DNA of 64,000 nucleotides from positions 2,968,501-3,032,500 of the forward strand of contig NZ_CP115768.1 of the NCBI RefSeq assembly GCF_027912835.1, in the 5' to 3' direction. The position numbers were made by a program, and so were the translations under genes. The notes under the pieces are model-generated. The model searched no databases. It was not told where the DNA came from and was given only the letters and a program-made list of their open reading frames with translations. This document shows positions 39,301 to 48,503 of the stretch, in pieces (position 1 is the stretch's first letter; each line of letters begins with the position of its first letter). The DNA is from Paracoccus sediminicola. Lineage in GTDB: Bacteria > Pseudomonadota > Alphaproteobacteria > Rhodobacterales > Rhodobacteraceae.

Positions 39301-40465
39301 TGAACCCTGCCGCGTCCTTCTGGTCATAGGCGCCGGCGTCGTCCTCGAAGGTGACATGGGCCTCGGAGTAAAGGGAGTGGTCGGACCAGCGGCCGACCGT
39401 GTGCGCCGACCCCTTGTAGAGCTTCAGCCGCACGGTGCCGGTGACGTGCTCCTGCGATTTGTCGATGGCGGCCTGCAGCATCTCGCGCTCGGGCGAGAAC
39501 CAGAAGCCGTTATAGATCAGCTCGGCATAGCGGGGCATCAGCGAATCCTTCAGATGGCCCGCGCCCGCGTCCAGCGTGATCTGTTCGATCCCGCGATGGG
39601 CCTCCAGCAGGATGGTGCCGCCGGGGGTTTCGTAAATGCCGCGGGACTTCATGCCGACGAAACGGTTTTCCACGAAATCGAGCCGGCCGATGCCGTGTTT
39701 GCGGCCGAGATCGTTCAGCTCTGTCAGGATGGTCGCGGGGGACATCTGCTGGCCGTTGATGGCCACGGCGTCGCCGCGTTCAAAGGTGATCTCGATATGT
39801 TCTGGCTGATCGGGCGCATCCTCGGGGTTCACGGTGCGCTGATAGACATATTCGGGGGCCTCGACCGCGGGGTCCTCCAGCGCCTTGCCTTCGCTGCTGG
39901 TGTGCAGAAGGTTGGCATCGACGCTGAACGGGGCCTCGCCGCGCTTGTCCTTGGCGATGGGGATCTGGTGTTCCTCGGCGAATTCGATCAGCCTGGTGCG
40001 GCTGGAGAGGTTCCATTCGCGCCAGGGGGCGATCACGCGGATATTGGGGTCGAGCGCGTAGCAGGACAGTTCGAACCGGACCTGATCATTGCCCTTGCCG
40101 GTGGCGCCATGGGCGACCGCGTCGGCGCCGTGCTGGCGGGCGATTTCCACCAGCCGCTGCGAGATCAGCGGGCGGGCGATCGAGGTGCCCAGCAGGTAAA
40201 GACCTTCATAGACGGCATTGGCGCGGAACATCGGGAAGACGAAATCGCGGGTGAATTCCTCGCGCAGGTCGTCGATATGGATGTTCTCGGGCTTGATGCC
40301 CAGCAGTTCGGCCTTTTTGCGCGCCGGTTCCAGTTCCTCTCCCTGACCGAGATCGGCGGTGAAGGTGATCACCTCGCAGCCATATTCGGTCTGCAGCCAT
40401 TTCAGGATGATCGAGGTGTCGAGGCCCCCGGAATAGGCAAGCACGACTTTCTTCGGCGCGGTCAT
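39245..40465 (-). CDS. argG: Argininosuccinate synthase
   Basis: The 406-residue enzyme ligates citrulline and aspartate with ATP in arginine synthesis. [18 protein letters not shown] is the N-type ATP-pyrophosphatase motif, [15 protein letters not shown] binds ATP and substrate, and [19 protein letters not shown] follows. The length and the C-terminal end look normal, so the neighbouring island did not truncate it. The last 56 bases overlap the convergent reverse-transcriptase gene. AAAGGA lies upstream of the ATG. Confidence 0.97.
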   Translation of the reverse strand: MTAPKKVVLAYSGGLDTSIILKWLQTEYGCEVITFTADLGQGEELEPARKKAELLGIKPENIHIDDLREEFTRDFVFPMFRANAVYEGLYLLGTSIARPLISQRLVEIARQHGADAVAHGATGKGNDQVRFELSCYALDPNIRVIAPWREWNLSSRTRLIEFAEEHQIPIAKDKRGEAPFSVDANLLHTSSEGKALEDPAVEAPEYVYQRTVNPEDAPDQPEHIEITFERGDAVAINGQQMSPATILTELNDLGRKHGIGRLDFVENRFVGMKSRGIYETPGGTILLEAHRGIEQITLDAGAGHLKDSLMPRYAELIYNGFWFSPEREMLQAAIDKSQEHVTGTVRLKLYKGSAHTVGRWSDHSLYSEAHVTFEDDAGAYDQKDAAGFIRLNALRLKLIAARNGRV

Positions 40466-40595
40466 GGGCGAGTCCTTTCGTATTTCGCCCCCGATTAGGC
40501 TGTTTTAACCAATCTCACAAGGGTTGGAGCGCTGTTAACACTCGTGAAAACGGGTTGCGCTATGCTCGTTCCGGACAGGCGAATCGGGATGGATC

Positions 40596-40928
40596 ATGAT
40601 CGACTGGAAGCGGGTCGCGGAACTGCATGACGAACTCGGCGCGGATCATTTCGCTTCGGTGGTCGAACTGTTTCTGGACGAAATCGAAGGCATCGTGATG
40701 CGGTTGCGGCAGGATGACCCGTCGCAGCTGGAAAGCGATCTGTATTTCCTCAAGGGCAGCGCGTCGAATCTGGGCTTCGGCAGCTTCGCGAATTTGTGCC
40801 ATCAAAACGAGATCGAGGTGCGGAACGGCCGCGTCGGCGAAGTGGATCTGGGCGCTCTGATGGACTGCTATGCGGCGTCGAAAAAGGAATTCGTTGCCTC
40901 ACCGCACCGGATCAGCGGGGCGGCCTGA
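40596..40928 (+). CDS. Hpt-domain-like protein with Tyr in place of the phospho-acceptor His
   Basis: The 110-residue protein is a stand-alone histidine-phosphotransfer-like helical bundle: IDWKRVAELHDELGADHFASVVELFLDEIEGIV, then DLYFLKGSASNLGFGSFANLC. In Hpt proteins this second motif normally reads HFLKGSALNLG with the phosphorylated His first. Here residue 50 is Tyr (codon TAT at 40743-40745), one base from a His codon. The fold should be kept, but normal phosphotransfer should be lost, unless this is a sequencing error. It lies between argG (divergent) and ilvA (convergent), alone. Confidence 0.82.
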   Translation: MIDWKRVAELHDELGADHFASVVELFLDEIEGIVMRLRQDDPSQLESDLYFLKGSASNLGFGSFANLCHQNEIEVRNGRVGEVDLGALMDCYAASKKEFVASPHRISGAA

Positions 40929-40952
40929 TCGATGACGGTGATCCGGCTGCAC

Positions 40953-42203
40953 TCAGATCAGGAACTGCGCCAGAAGCTCGTCACGGGTGATGTCCTGATA
41001 GGTGAACCCGGCGGCGTCCAGCCGGGCCATCAGCGCGGTAAGATTATCCGGTTCGGTGGTCTCGATCCCGATCAGGACCGAGCCGAAATTCCGCGCGGAC
41101 TTCTTCAGATATTCGAAGCGCGCAATATCGTCCTCCGGCCCCAGCGTGGTGAGGAAATCGCGTAATGCGCCAGGGCGCTGCGGCAGGCGGAGGATGAAGT
41201 ATTTCTTCAGCCCCGCATAACGCTGCGCGCGTTCCTTCACCTCGGGAAGGCGTTCGAAATCAAAATTTCCGCCAGAACAGACGCAGACCACGCGGCGACC
41301 CTGAAGGGCGCCGGCCTCGTGCAGGTCGCGAAGCGCGTCGATGGACAGCGCGCCAGCCGGTTCCAGCACGATGCCCTCGACATTCAGCATCTCGAGAATG
41401 GTCATGCAGAGCCGGTCCTCGGGCGGGGTCACCACCTGCTCGGGCGCGAAGCCGCGCAGCCGGGCGAAGGGCAAATCGCCGATCCGCGCCACGGCGGCAC
41501 CGTCGACGAAGCTGTCCACCCGGTCGAGCGTGATCTGCATCCCGGCCCGCAGCGCCGATTTGAGGCTGGCGCCGCCCTGCGGTTCGGCAAAGGCATAGCG
41601 CGTGTCTGGCGATTTTTCCGCCAGATAGCTGGTCATCCCCGCCGAAAGCCCGCCACCGCCCACCGGCAGCACGACCAGATCGGGCGCGGCAGGCAGCTGG
41701 GCCATCAGCTCATGCGCGACGGTCGCCTGACCTTCGATCACATCGGCGGAGTCGAAGGGCGACAGAAACGCCGCACCATGTTCTGCGGAAAATTGCTGCG
41801 AGGCGGCAAGCGTCTGGTCGAAATAATCGCCCGTCAGCACGATCTCGACGCTGTCTCCGCCGAAGATCCGCGTCTTGTCGATCTTCTGTTTCGGTGTCGT
41901 CACCGGCATGAAAATCGTGCCGCGCGCGCCGAAATGGCGGCAAGCAAAGGCCACGCCCTGCGCATGGTTCCCGGCGCTGGCACAGACGAAATGCGGCGTG
42001 CTGCCCGCCGCCATAGCCTTGCGCATCGCGTTGAACGCGCCGCGCAGCTTGTAGCTGCGGACCGGCGTCAAATCCTCGCGTTTCAGCCAGATCTCGGTGC
42101 CGTAGCGGGCCGAGAGATGCTCGTTCAATTGCAGCGGCGTGGCCGGGAAAAGGTCACGCAGCGCGGTTTCGGCGGCGGTGACATCGGCGGTAAATTTTGA
42201 CAT
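40953..42203 (-). CDS. ilvA: Threonine dehydratase (threonine ammonia-lyase)
   Basis: The 416-residue PLP enzyme converts threonine to 2-oxobutanoate, the first step of isoleucine synthesis. The PLP Lys is in VRSYKLRGAFNAM (about residue 52), CASAGNHAQGVAF is the substrate loop and VLPVGGGGLSAGM the phosphate-binding loop. A single ACT-like regulatory domain follows at about 330-416 (KYFILRLPQRPGALRDFL), as in the short biosynthetic form. ATG at 42203 is used; an upstream in-frame start adds 12 unlikely residues. Confidence 0.93.
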   Translation of the reverse strand: MSKFTADVTAAETALRDLFPATPLQLNEHLSARYGTEIWLKREDLTPVRSYKLRGAFNAMRKAMAAGSTPHFVCASAGNHAQGVAFACRHFGARGTIFMPVTTPKQKIDKTRIFGGDSVEIVLTGDYFDQTLAASQQFSAEHGAAFLSPFDSADVIEGQATVAHELMAQLPAAPDLVVLPVGGGGLSAGMTSYLAEKSPDTRYAFAEPQGGASLKSALRAGMQITLDRVDSFVDGAAVARIGDLPFARLRGFAPEQVVTPPEDRLCMTILEMLNVEGIVLEPAGALSIDALRDLHEAGALQGRRVVCVCSGGNFDFERLPEVKERAQRYAGLKKYFILRLPQRPGALRDFLTTLGPEDDIARFEYLKKSARNFGSVLIGIETTEPDNLTALMARLDAAGFTYQDITRDELLAQFLI

Positions 42204-42292
42204 GCGGGCACCTGCAGAAAGCGCCCGTATGGGTGGCATGTCGGGGGGAGGAGGTCAATGACGGGTGGTGCTAGAGTGGCGGCTTTGCGGGA

Positions 42293-42305
42293 CAAAGCGG
42301 TCATT
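42293..42305. repeat. Left copy of a 13-base flanking repeat of the XRE-GNAT-DMT cassette
   Basis: CAAAGCGGTCATT here matches CAAAGCGGACATT at 44013-44025 with one mismatch, in the same orientation. The pair brackets the three-gene cassette. It may mark an insertion or be a copy of a common dispersed motif. Confidence 0.35.
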
Positions 42306-42345
42306 GTTCGGTGTCCAACACGAACTTGCCGGGGATCTGATCTGT

Positions 42346-42357
42346 CTACTATGGTAG
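42346..42357. promoter_or_regulatory. Operator-like palindrome before the XRE-cupin gene
   Basis: CTACTATGGTAG is a near-palindrome that overlaps a possible -10 (TATGGT, 42350-42355) placed 18 bases after a TTGCCG -35. It shares ACTATGGT with the larger dyad before the acetyltransferase gene, as expected for autoregulation by the regulator encoded right after it. Confidence 0.55.
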
Positions 42358-42361
42358 CACG

Positions 42362-42925
42362 ATGCAGCACGATGACATTGACAGCAGACTTGGTGCCCGC
42401 ATCCGGGCCGAACGGGAAAGCCGCGGCTGGTCCTTGACGGACCTGGCCGAGCGGGCGGCCGTTTCGCGCGCCATGATCCACAAGATCGAGCGCGGGGACA
42501 GCAGCCCGACCGCGAACCTGCTCGGGAAACTGTCCGGGGCCTTTGGCCTCAGCATGTCAACCTTACTGGCGCGAACCGAAGCATCGATCGGACATCTTCT
42601 GCGCAGGGACGGCCAACCCCTCTGGACCGATCCGGAAACAGGGTATGTCCGGCGGCAGGTGTCCCCACGCTCTGACATGCCACTTGATCTTGTAGAGGTG
42701 AGCCTGCCGGCGGGAAAGGAGGTGCCCATGCCCGCGTCGGCCTATGCCTTCATCCGTCAGCTGATCTGGGTTCTGGAAGGGGATCTGACATTCATCGAAG
42801 GGCATGTTCATCATGAACTGCGCCAAGGGGATTGCTTGCATCTGGGTCCACCCACCGACTGCATCTTCCGCAACAAAGGTGAGCGAGCCTGCACCTATGC
42901 CGTGATCGTTCTGCGCGATAGCTGA
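42362..42925 (+). CDS. XRE-family regulator with C-terminal cupin domain
   Basis: The 187-residue protein has an N-terminal XRE HTH (RIRAERESRGWSLTDLAERAAVSRAMIHKIERGDSSPTANLLGKLSGAFG, about 13-62) and a C-terminal cupin (about 105-187) with IEGHVHHELRQGDCLHLG. Such regulators sense small molecules through the cupin. The gene heads a cassette with an acetyltransferase and a DMT-type protein, and the same operator sequence occurs before itself and before the acetyltransferase. So it probably represses both. Composition is AT-richer than the flanking ilvA and thiolase genes. Confidence 0.88.
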   Translation: MQHDDIDSRLGARIRAERESRGWSLTDLAERAAVSRAMIHKIERGDSSPTANLLGKLSGAFGLSMSTLLARTEASIGHLLRRDGQPLWTDPETGYVRRQVSPRSDMPLDLVEVSLPAGKEVPMPASAYAFIRQLIWVLEGDLTFIEGHVHHELRQGDCLHLGPPTDCIFRNKGERACTYAVIVLRDS

Positions 42926-42945
42926 CGATCCTTGGCAAAGACTCG

Positions 42946-42988
42946 TTGACGGTCAGTCTACCATAGTGGATAAATAATCCACTATGGT
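42946..42988. promoter_or_regulatory. Promoter with perfect 12-bp inverted repeat before the acetyltransferase gene
   Basis: ACCATAGTGGAT (42960-42971), AAATA, ATCCACTATGGT (42977-42988) is a perfect dyad. TTGACG at 42946-42951 is a good -35, and the dyad covers the expected -10 position, so a bound repressor would block transcription of the downstream two genes. CTACCATAGT here is the complement of the core in the operator at 42346. Confidence 0.7.
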
Positions 42989-43006
42989 GATCAGTGAGGC
43001 GTAATC

Positions 43007-43534
43007 ATGGAAATCCGCGATGCGGACGAGCATGATCTTGAAGGGGTCATGGCGATCTACAACGATGCTGTCGAACACACGACCGCGATCTGGAATGACA
43101 CGAAAGTGGATCTTGCGAACCGGCTGGCATGGCTCGCGGATCGGCGTCACGCAGGATATCCCGTGCTTGTGGCTGTGGGAGACGATGGTGATGTCCTCGG
43201 CTATGCCTCTTTTGGAGACTGGCGCGCCTTTGACGGTTATCGCCACACGGTCGAGCATTCCGTCTACGTCCGCGCAGACGCACGCGGCGGTGGTATCGGC
43301 AAGGCGCTGATGGAAGCCCTGATCCAGCGCGCGAAAGCCATTGGCAAGCATGTGATGGTCGCAGGGATTGAGGCCGGCAACACCGGATCAATCCGGTTGC
43401 ACGAGAAACTAGGCTTCGAGCAAGTGGGGTTGCTGACGGAAGTAGGCACCAAGTTCGGCACTTGGCTCGACCTTGCGTTTCTGCAGATTAGGCTCGACCA
43501 GCGGACGATCCCCGATCTTCAGCAAGGGAGATGA
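43007..43534 (+). CDS. GNAT N-acetyltransferase (phosphinothricin/methionine sulfoximine type)
   Basis: The 175-residue protein starts with the IRDADEHDLEGVMAIYNDAVEHTTAIW pattern of the PAT/MnaT (YncA) group. Acetyl-CoA-binding motif A reads VYVRADARGGGIGKALMEALI (about 87-107), followed by AGIEAGNTGSIRLHEKLGFEQVG. Enzymes of this group acetylate toxic amino-acid analogues such as methionine sulfoximine and phosphinothricin or small amino acids. The stop overlaps the start of the DMT gene as ATGA. Under the inverted-repeat operator, the pair looks like a detoxify-and-export unit, which is inference. Confidence 0.87.
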   Translation: MEIRDADEHDLEGVMAIYNDAVEHTTAIWNDTKVDLANRLAWLADRRHAGYPVLVAVGDDGDVLGYASFGDWRAFDGYRHTVEHSVYVRADARGGGIGKALMEALIQRAKAIGKHVMVAGIEAGNTGSIRLHEKLGFEQVGLLTEVGTKFGTWLDLAFLQIRLDQRTIPDLQQGR

Positions 43535-43980
43535 CGCCGCTTATTACCCTGTGCCTGCTTGTTGCGGCAGGTGCGGCGCTGGTCATCCAGAACCTGCTGA
43601 TGGCGAAGATAAGCGGATCGGTATCGACCGTGCTGATCGCGCTGGTGATGAACTCGGCCGTTGGCCTGGTGTTTCTGTCCGCTCTCCTGCTCTGGAGGGC
43701 TGGTCCCGGCGCCGTCAGCGAAATCGCCGGTGCGTTCCGTCCCTGGTTTGTCATCCCTGGGCTTCTGGGCTCGTTCTTCGTCTTCGCCAGCATCATCGGA
43801 TACCAGCAGCTCGGGGCTGCCGCGACAATTTCCACCTTTATCGCCAGCCAGCTTATCGTTGGGCTGGCTTGGGATATGGCGCGATCCGATGACGTCACCA
43901 TTCAGGGGATCATGACGGCGGCACTTGGCGCCGGCCTGTTGATCTGCGGCGTGTTTATCATTGTGTCACGCCATCGGTAG
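43531..43980 (+). CDS. YdcZ-like (DMT superfamily) inner-membrane protein
   Basis: The 149-residue protein has five hydrophobic segments (about 5-24, 33-52, 68-90, 95-112, 124-145) and fits the short YdcZ/DUF606 branch of the drug/metabolite transporter superfamily, with LVMNSAVGLVF and SIIGYQQLGAAATIST. Many members act as pairs or homodimers. It is coupled to the acetyltransferase gene by a four-base overlap and could export its product or substrate. Confidence 0.82.
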   Translation: MTPLITLCLLVAAGAALVIQNLLMAKISGSVSTVLIALVMNSAVGLVFLSALLLWRAGPGAVSEIAGAFRPWFVIPGLLGSFFVFASIIGYQQLGAAATISTFIASQLIVGLAWDMARSDDVTIQGIMTAALGAGLLICGVFIIVSRHR

Positions 43981-44012
43981 GGGCGATTTAAGGCGACTGT
44001 CTACTCTGGGCT

Positions 44013-44025
44013 CAAAGCGGACATT
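44013..44025. repeat. Right copy of the 13-base flanking repeat
   Basis: CAAAGCGGACATT, the partner of the copy at 42293-42305. It lies 32 bases after the DMT gene stop. The region 43981-44234 shows no gene. Confidence 0.35.
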
Positions 44026-44234
44026 CCCTCCCAGACGATAATCCGGAATAAGGTGCGTCTCGCCGCCGGGCGAGCGCCTGCCCGTCCGGGCGGGCTGGCG
44101 CTGTGGCAATGTTGGTCTTGCAGTGCCGTGAAGAGATGTGGGCGGCGCGATAGAGCGCTTCGCTTGACTGCTGCGGCACCTCCCCACGGGCAGGCATTCG
44201 CCCTTTTGTCGTGCTCGGGGCGAACGCTCAGCCG

Positions 44235-45416
44235 TCAGATCCGCTCGATCGCCAGGGCGATGCCCTGACCGCCGCCGATGCACATGGTTATGAGGGCGCG
44301 TTTGCCGTCGATCCGGTCCAGCTCGTACATCGCCTTGACGGTGATGATCGCGCCGGTGGCGCCGACCGGGTGGCCCAGCGCAATGGCGCCTCCGTTCGGG
44401 TTCACACGGGCGGCGTCGAGGCCGAGTTCCTGATTTACCGCGAGTGCCTGCGCGGCGAAGGCCTCGTTCGATTCGATCACGTCGAAATCGCCCGCCGACA
44501 GCCCCGTCCTGTCCAGCAGGTTTCGAACGGCGGGGACCGGGCCGATGCCCATCACTTCGGGGCGGACCCCGGCATGGGCATAGCCGAGCACGCGGAAGCG
44601 CGGGGTCAGCCCGGCGGCCTCTGCCGCCCCGGCGCGGGCCAGCACAAGCGCCGCTGCACCGTCATTGATGCCCGAGGCATTGCCTGCGGTGACCGAGCCG
44701 TCTTTCTGGAAGGCGGGGCGCAGTGCTGCGAGTTTCTCGGCCGATGTCTGTTTCGGATGTTCGTCGGTTTCGAAGGTGACCGGCCCCTTGCGCGCGCTGA
44801 TCTCGACCGGGGTGATCTGTTCGGCGAAACGCCCCTCGGCGATGGCCTTGGCGGCGCGGTTCTGGGATTCGAGCGCGAAGCCGTCCTGATCCTCGCGGCT
44901 GATACCGTGCTCGCCTGCGACGTTCTCTGCGGTGACGCCCATATGTCCGGTCCCCATCGGGCAGGTCAGCGCGCCGGTCATCATGTCCAGCATCTTCGCG
45001 TCGCCCATCTTCGTCCCGAACCGCGCCTGCGGCACCGCATAGGGCGAGCGGGACATCGACTCCGCGCCACCGGCAATCGCGAAATCCGCGTCTGCCAGCA
45101 TCAGCGACTGCACGGCCGAGACGATCGCCTGCGCGCCAGAGCCGCAGAGCCGGTTGACATTCATCGCAGGCGTGGTGTCGGGGATGCCCGCGTCCAGCGC
45201 CGCGACCCGCGACAGATACATGTCACGCGGCTCGGTGTTGATGACATGGCCGAACACCACGGTTCCGATCTGGTCCGGCGCGACCCCGGCGCGGTCCAGA
45301 GCGGCGCGGGTGACGGTCGCCGCCAGATCGATTGGCGGCACGGAGGCGAGGCTGCCGCCGAAGCTACCGATGGCGGTGCGAGCGCCGGACAGGATGACGA
45401 TATCGGTATCGGACAT
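44235..45416 (-). CDS. Acetyl-CoA acyltransferase (thiolase)
   Basis: The 393-residue enzyme is a type II thiolase. The nucleophile is C91 in [10 protein letters not shown], followed by [11 protein letters not shown]; the catalytic His is in [14 protein letters not shown] (about 340-353) and the second Cys in [10 protein letters not shown] near the C-terminus. Length matches PhaA/BktB/AtoB proteins. It is downstream of an enoyl-CoA hydratase gene, which suggests fatty- or aromatic-acid degradation, not PHB synthesis alone. The chain-length preference cannot be read from sequence. Confidence 0.92.
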   Translation of the reverse strand: MSDTDIVILSGARTAIGSFGGSLASVPPIDLAATVTRAALDRAGVAPDQIGTVVFGHVINTEPRDMYLSRVAALDAGIPDTTPAMNVNRLCGSGAQAIVSAVQSLMLADADFAIAGGAESMSRSPYAVPQARFGTKMGDAKMLDMMTGALTCPMGTGHMGVTAENVAGEHGISREDQDGFALESQNRAAKAIAEGRFAEQITPVEISARKGPVTFETDEHPKQTSAEKLAALRPAFQKDGSVTAGNASGINDGAAALVLARAGAAEAAGLTPRFRVLGYAHAGVRPEVMGIGPVPAVRNLLDRTGLSAGDFDVIESNEAFAAQALAVNQELGLDAARVNPNGGAIALGHPVGATGAIITVKAMYELDRIDGKRALITMCIGGGQGIALAIERI

Positions 45417-45476
45417 TGTGATCTCCCCCAGATGATTTGCGTGAAGATTAGGCGGGCGCGCCGCCTCTGTATAGGA

Positions 45477-46280
45477 TCAACCCTGCGTCGGCTTGATGCG
45501 CGGCCCGCTGCCGTCGCGGAAGGCGGCGAGCCGCTCGCTCGCGGCTTTCTGCGTGTTGACCACGCCGGCCACGACCGATTCCGCATAGGCTGCGTCCAGG
45601 GGCGACATGTTCTGCATATGGCTGATCGCCGAGCAGATGGCGAAATTCGACAGCGGCAGGTTTTCGGCGCAGCGCCTCGCGATCTCCTGCGCCTTGGCAA
45701 GGCTATCGGGGGCGCGGTAATTCGCCAGCCCCACCGTCACTGCCTCGTCGCCCCGATAGAGCCGCCCTGTCAGCATCATGTCGATCATCCGGGACTTGCC
45801 GATCAGGTCGGCGACGCGGATCGTCGCGCCGCCGCCGGTGAACAGCCCGCGCTGCCCCTCGGGCAGGCCGAAATAGGCAGTGTCGTCGATCACCCTAAGA
45901 TGCGCGGCCGAGGCGAGTTCAAGACCACCTCCGACGACCGGCCCATGCAGCGCCGCGATGATTGGCACGCCGCCATATTCCATCTTGTTGAAGGCCTCGT
46001 GCCAATGCAGGCAGAGATGCATGAAATCCTCGGGCGCGCGGTCTTCGGCGTGATGTTCCACCAGGTCCAGACCTGCGCAGAAATGATCGCCGGCGCCACG
46101 CAGGATGCAGGCCCTCGCCCCGGCGCGGGGCAGGGTGCGAAAGATCTCGATCAGCTCGTCGATGGTGGCGGCATTGAGCGCGTTGCGCTTGGTGGGGCGG
46201 TTCAGCGTGACGGTGGCGATGCCGTCCTCGTCGAGATCCAGCAGCGTATGTTCCAGTTTCAGCTCGGCAATGCGGGACAT
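45477..46280 (-). CDS. Enoyl-CoA hydratase/isomerase (crotonase family)
   Basis: The 267-residue protein starts at the ATG at 46280; the longer open frame upstream is antisense to the transporter gene. [20 protein letters not shown], then [12 protein letters not shown] and [19 protein letters not shown], which hold the oxyanion-hole peptides, are typical of crotonases. [22 protein letters not shown] follows, with a GGG loop in place of the usual GLxP. It sits three bases after the AEC transporter stop and upstream of the thiolase gene, so the three are likely one operon. Confidence 0.88.
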   Translation of the reverse strand: MSRIAELKLEHTLLDLDEDGIATVTLNRPTKRNALNAATIDELIEIFRTLPRAGARACILRGAGDHFCAGLDLVEHHAEDRAPEDFMHLCLHWHEAFNKMEYGGVPIIAALHGPVVGGGLELASAAHLRVIDDTAYFGLPEGQRGLFTGGGATIRVADLIGKSRMIDMMLTGRLYRGDEAVTVGLANYRAPDSLAKAQEIARRCAENLPLSNFAICSAISHMQNMSPLDAAYAESVVAGVVNTQKAASERLAAFRDGSGPRIKPTQG

Positions 46281-46282
46281 GG

Positions 46283-47209
46283 TCAGCCTTTCTCGATCAG
46301 ATGCATGATGACGGGGATGGTAAACACACTGGCGGCGGTCGAGACCAGGATCGCCGAAGAGACGCGCTGCACGGCGATGCCGAAATACTGCGCCAGCATA
46401 TAGACATTTCCCGCCACCGGCAGGGCAGATGCGGCGATCATCACGCCGGCAGCGAAGGGCTCGACCCCGAGCGCGAAGCAGGCGGCGGCGACGGCTGCGG
46501 GGTGCAGGATCAGCTTGGCGCTGCTGAGCCAGACGGCGATAGCAGGCCGTTCGGCCCGGCGGCCGACGAGGCTCGCCCCGATGGCGAAAAGCGCGCCGGG
46601 CGTGGCGGCGGCGGATAGCAGGGTCAGGAATTCCATCGCCGGGCCGGGGATGGGCAGGCGGGCGGCAGACCAGATCAGCCCGGCGGACATCGAGACGATC
46701 ATCGGGTTGGCCACCAGCCCCTTGAGCAGCCTTCCCGTCAGTGACCACCGCAGATGCCCCTGGCGCGCGGCGGTGATGATGAGGGTGATGAGCGTCGAGA
46801 ATACCACCAGGTCGATGATGAGGATCATCAGCACCGGCCCGGCGGCGGCGTCGCCCATCAGCACCACCAGCATCGGCACGCCGAGAAAGCCGGTATTACC
46901 GATGACGCAGCAATGCGCCTCCATCACCGCCTCAGAGATAGGCAGACCGCGCGCCCGTGCGACGGCGATGCCGATGGCCCACAGCGCCAGCGAGCCGATC
47001 AGATAGGCGGCGGTGAAGCGCGGGTCCCAGATCTGGCCGATCTCGAGTGTGGCGGCAAAGCGGAACAGCATCGCCGAGAGCGGGAAGTAAAAGACGAATT
47101 TCGTCAGCCAGGCGGCGGCTTCGGGCGGGAAGACTCGAAACCGGGCGGCGCCCCAGCCGAGGCCGATCAGCATGAAGAAGGGCAGCGTCTTGATGAAAAT
47201 CGCCAGCAT
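46283..47209 (-). CDS. AEC-family (auxin efflux carrier-like) transporter
   Basis: The 308-residue membrane protein has about ten hydrophobic segments in two halves and the family motifs [24 protein letters not shown] in the middle and [18 protein letters not shown] near the end. The ATG at 47209 gives the usual N-terminus ([19 protein letters not shown]). AEC proteins move carboxylates such as malate or malonate; coupling to the hydratase and thiolase genes suggests an organic acid degraded through them. Confidence 0.85.
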   Translation of the reverse strand: MLAIFIKTLPFFMLIGLGWGAARFRVFPPEAAAWLTKFVFYFPLSAMLFRFAATLEIGQIWDPRFTAAYLIGSLALWAIGIAVARARGLPISEAVMEAHCCVIGNTGFLGVPMLVVLMGDAAAGPVLMILIIDLVVFSTLITLIITAARQGHLRWSLTGRLLKGLVANPMIVSMSAGLIWSAARLPIPGPAMEFLTLLSAAATPGALFAIGASLVGRRAERPAIAVWLSSAKLILHPAAVAAACFALGVEPFAAGVMIAASALPVAGNVYMLAQYFGIAVQRVSSAILVSTAASVFTIPVIMHLIEKG

Positions 47210-47470
47210 AGGTCCGGTCCTGCGGGGGTCAGCCCCGACGAGCCAGACAAGACCATCCGACGCGACGAGTTGCAAGATCACGCCGGATGCGAACCCATGG
47301 TGACATGCTGGCGCGGTATCAAGCCGCTTTGCGCCTACGGTGCCGCGTCCGACCCCGCCGCGAGGCCGTTCGCAGGGACCGCACGGCAGGGCATTGCGCG
47401 GCGAACCGCGCTGCGTCAGCCGGCCACCGGATGCACGCCCTCTGTTCTGTCGATGGGTCGGGTCGGGCGC

Positions 47471-48394
47471 CTAGCCGCGCGGCTTGCCGTGATCCGCGCC
47501 GATGTGATCCTGACCCCGGCGTTCGGCCAGTTCCACCTGGCGCTGGCGTTCGCGGAAGCGGGCGCGGTCGGCATCGCTGTATTCGGAGAGGCAGCGATGG
47601 CAGGACACGCCCTCCTCGTATTCCGGTCGTTGCCGATCCGCCGCAGAAAGCGGGCGGCGGCAGGCATGGCACAGCGAATGACTGCCTTGTTGCAGGCCAT
47701 GACCGAGGCTCACGCGCTGGTCGAAGACAAAGCATTCGCCCCGCCAGCGGGACTGTGCTTCTGGCACTTCCTCGAGATATTTCAGGATGCCGCCTTTCAG
47801 GTGGAACACCTCTTCCACGCCTTGCGAGATGAGGTAATTCGTCGATTTTTCGCAACGGATCCCGCCGGTGCAGAACATGGCGACGCGCTTGCCCTCGAAG
47901 CGGTGGGCGTTGGCCTGCCACCATGACGGGAAGTCGCGAAACGATACCGTGCCGGGGTCGATGGCGCCGTCGAATGTGCCGATCCCGACTTCGTAATCGT
48001 TGCGGGTGTCGATCAGTGCCACGTCATCGGACGCGATCAGCGCGTTCCAATCCTGCGGCTCGACATAGCGGCCCACCGCGGCGCGCGGGTCCACATCGGG
48101 CTGGCCCATGGTCACAATCTCGCACTTGATGCGGACCTTCATGCGGGCGAAGGGCATGGTTTCGGCGGTGCTTTCCTTCCAGCTCAGATCTGCGCAGCCG
48201 GGCAGGGCACGGATATGCGAGATCACGGCGTCGATCCCCTGGCGCGTGCCGGCGATGGTGCCGTTAATCCCCTCGGGCGCGAGCAGAAGCGTCCCGCGCA
48301 CGCCCTGCCCGCAGGCGATGCGCGCCAGAGGCGCCTTCAAGGCCTGAGGTTCGGGGAAAGGCGTAAAGTGATAAAGCGCGGCGACGATCAGCAT
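47471..48394 (-). CDS. trhO: tRNA uridine-34 5-hydroxylase (rhodanese family)
   Basis: The 307-residue protein has the YceA/TrhO layout: an N-terminal acylphosphatase-like domain (GTLLLAPEGINGTIAG), a rhodanese domain with active C175 in MFCTGGIRCEKS, and a C-terminal Cys-rich tail (CHACRRPLSAAD and CHRC). It makes 5-hydroxyuridine in the tRNA wobble position. The ATG at 48394 is preferred over an upstream in-frame start. The 261 bases downstream to the AEC gene (47210-47470) show no gene. Confidence 0.92.
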   Translation of the reverse strand: MLIVAALYHFTPFPEPQALKAPLARIACGQGVRGTLLLAPEGINGTIAGTRQGIDAVISHIRALPGCADLSWKESTAETMPFARMKVRIKCEIVTMGQPDVDPRAAVGRYVEPQDWNALIASDDVALIDTRNDYEVGIGTFDGAIDPGTVSFRDFPSWWQANAHRFEGKRVAMFCTGGIRCEKSTNYLISQGVEEVFHLKGGILKYLEEVPEAQSRWRGECFVFDQRVSLGHGLQQGSHSLCHACRRPLSAADRQRPEYEEGVSCHRCLSEYSDADRARFRERQRQVELAERRGQDHIGADHGKPRG

Positions 48395-48503
48395 TTGCGG
48401 GCCATACCCCCAGCGTCTCGAGTCGTCAAACAAGGCGTGCTGCTATCGCTAGCATTGACGCCCGCCCCGCAACTGCTACCAAAGCCTCTACGGAGGATTT
48501 TCC

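Noticed and set aside
44211..46403. 730-codon open frame antisense to thiolase and enoyl-CoA hydratase
   Set aside because: Crosses two real genes; no recognisable domain.
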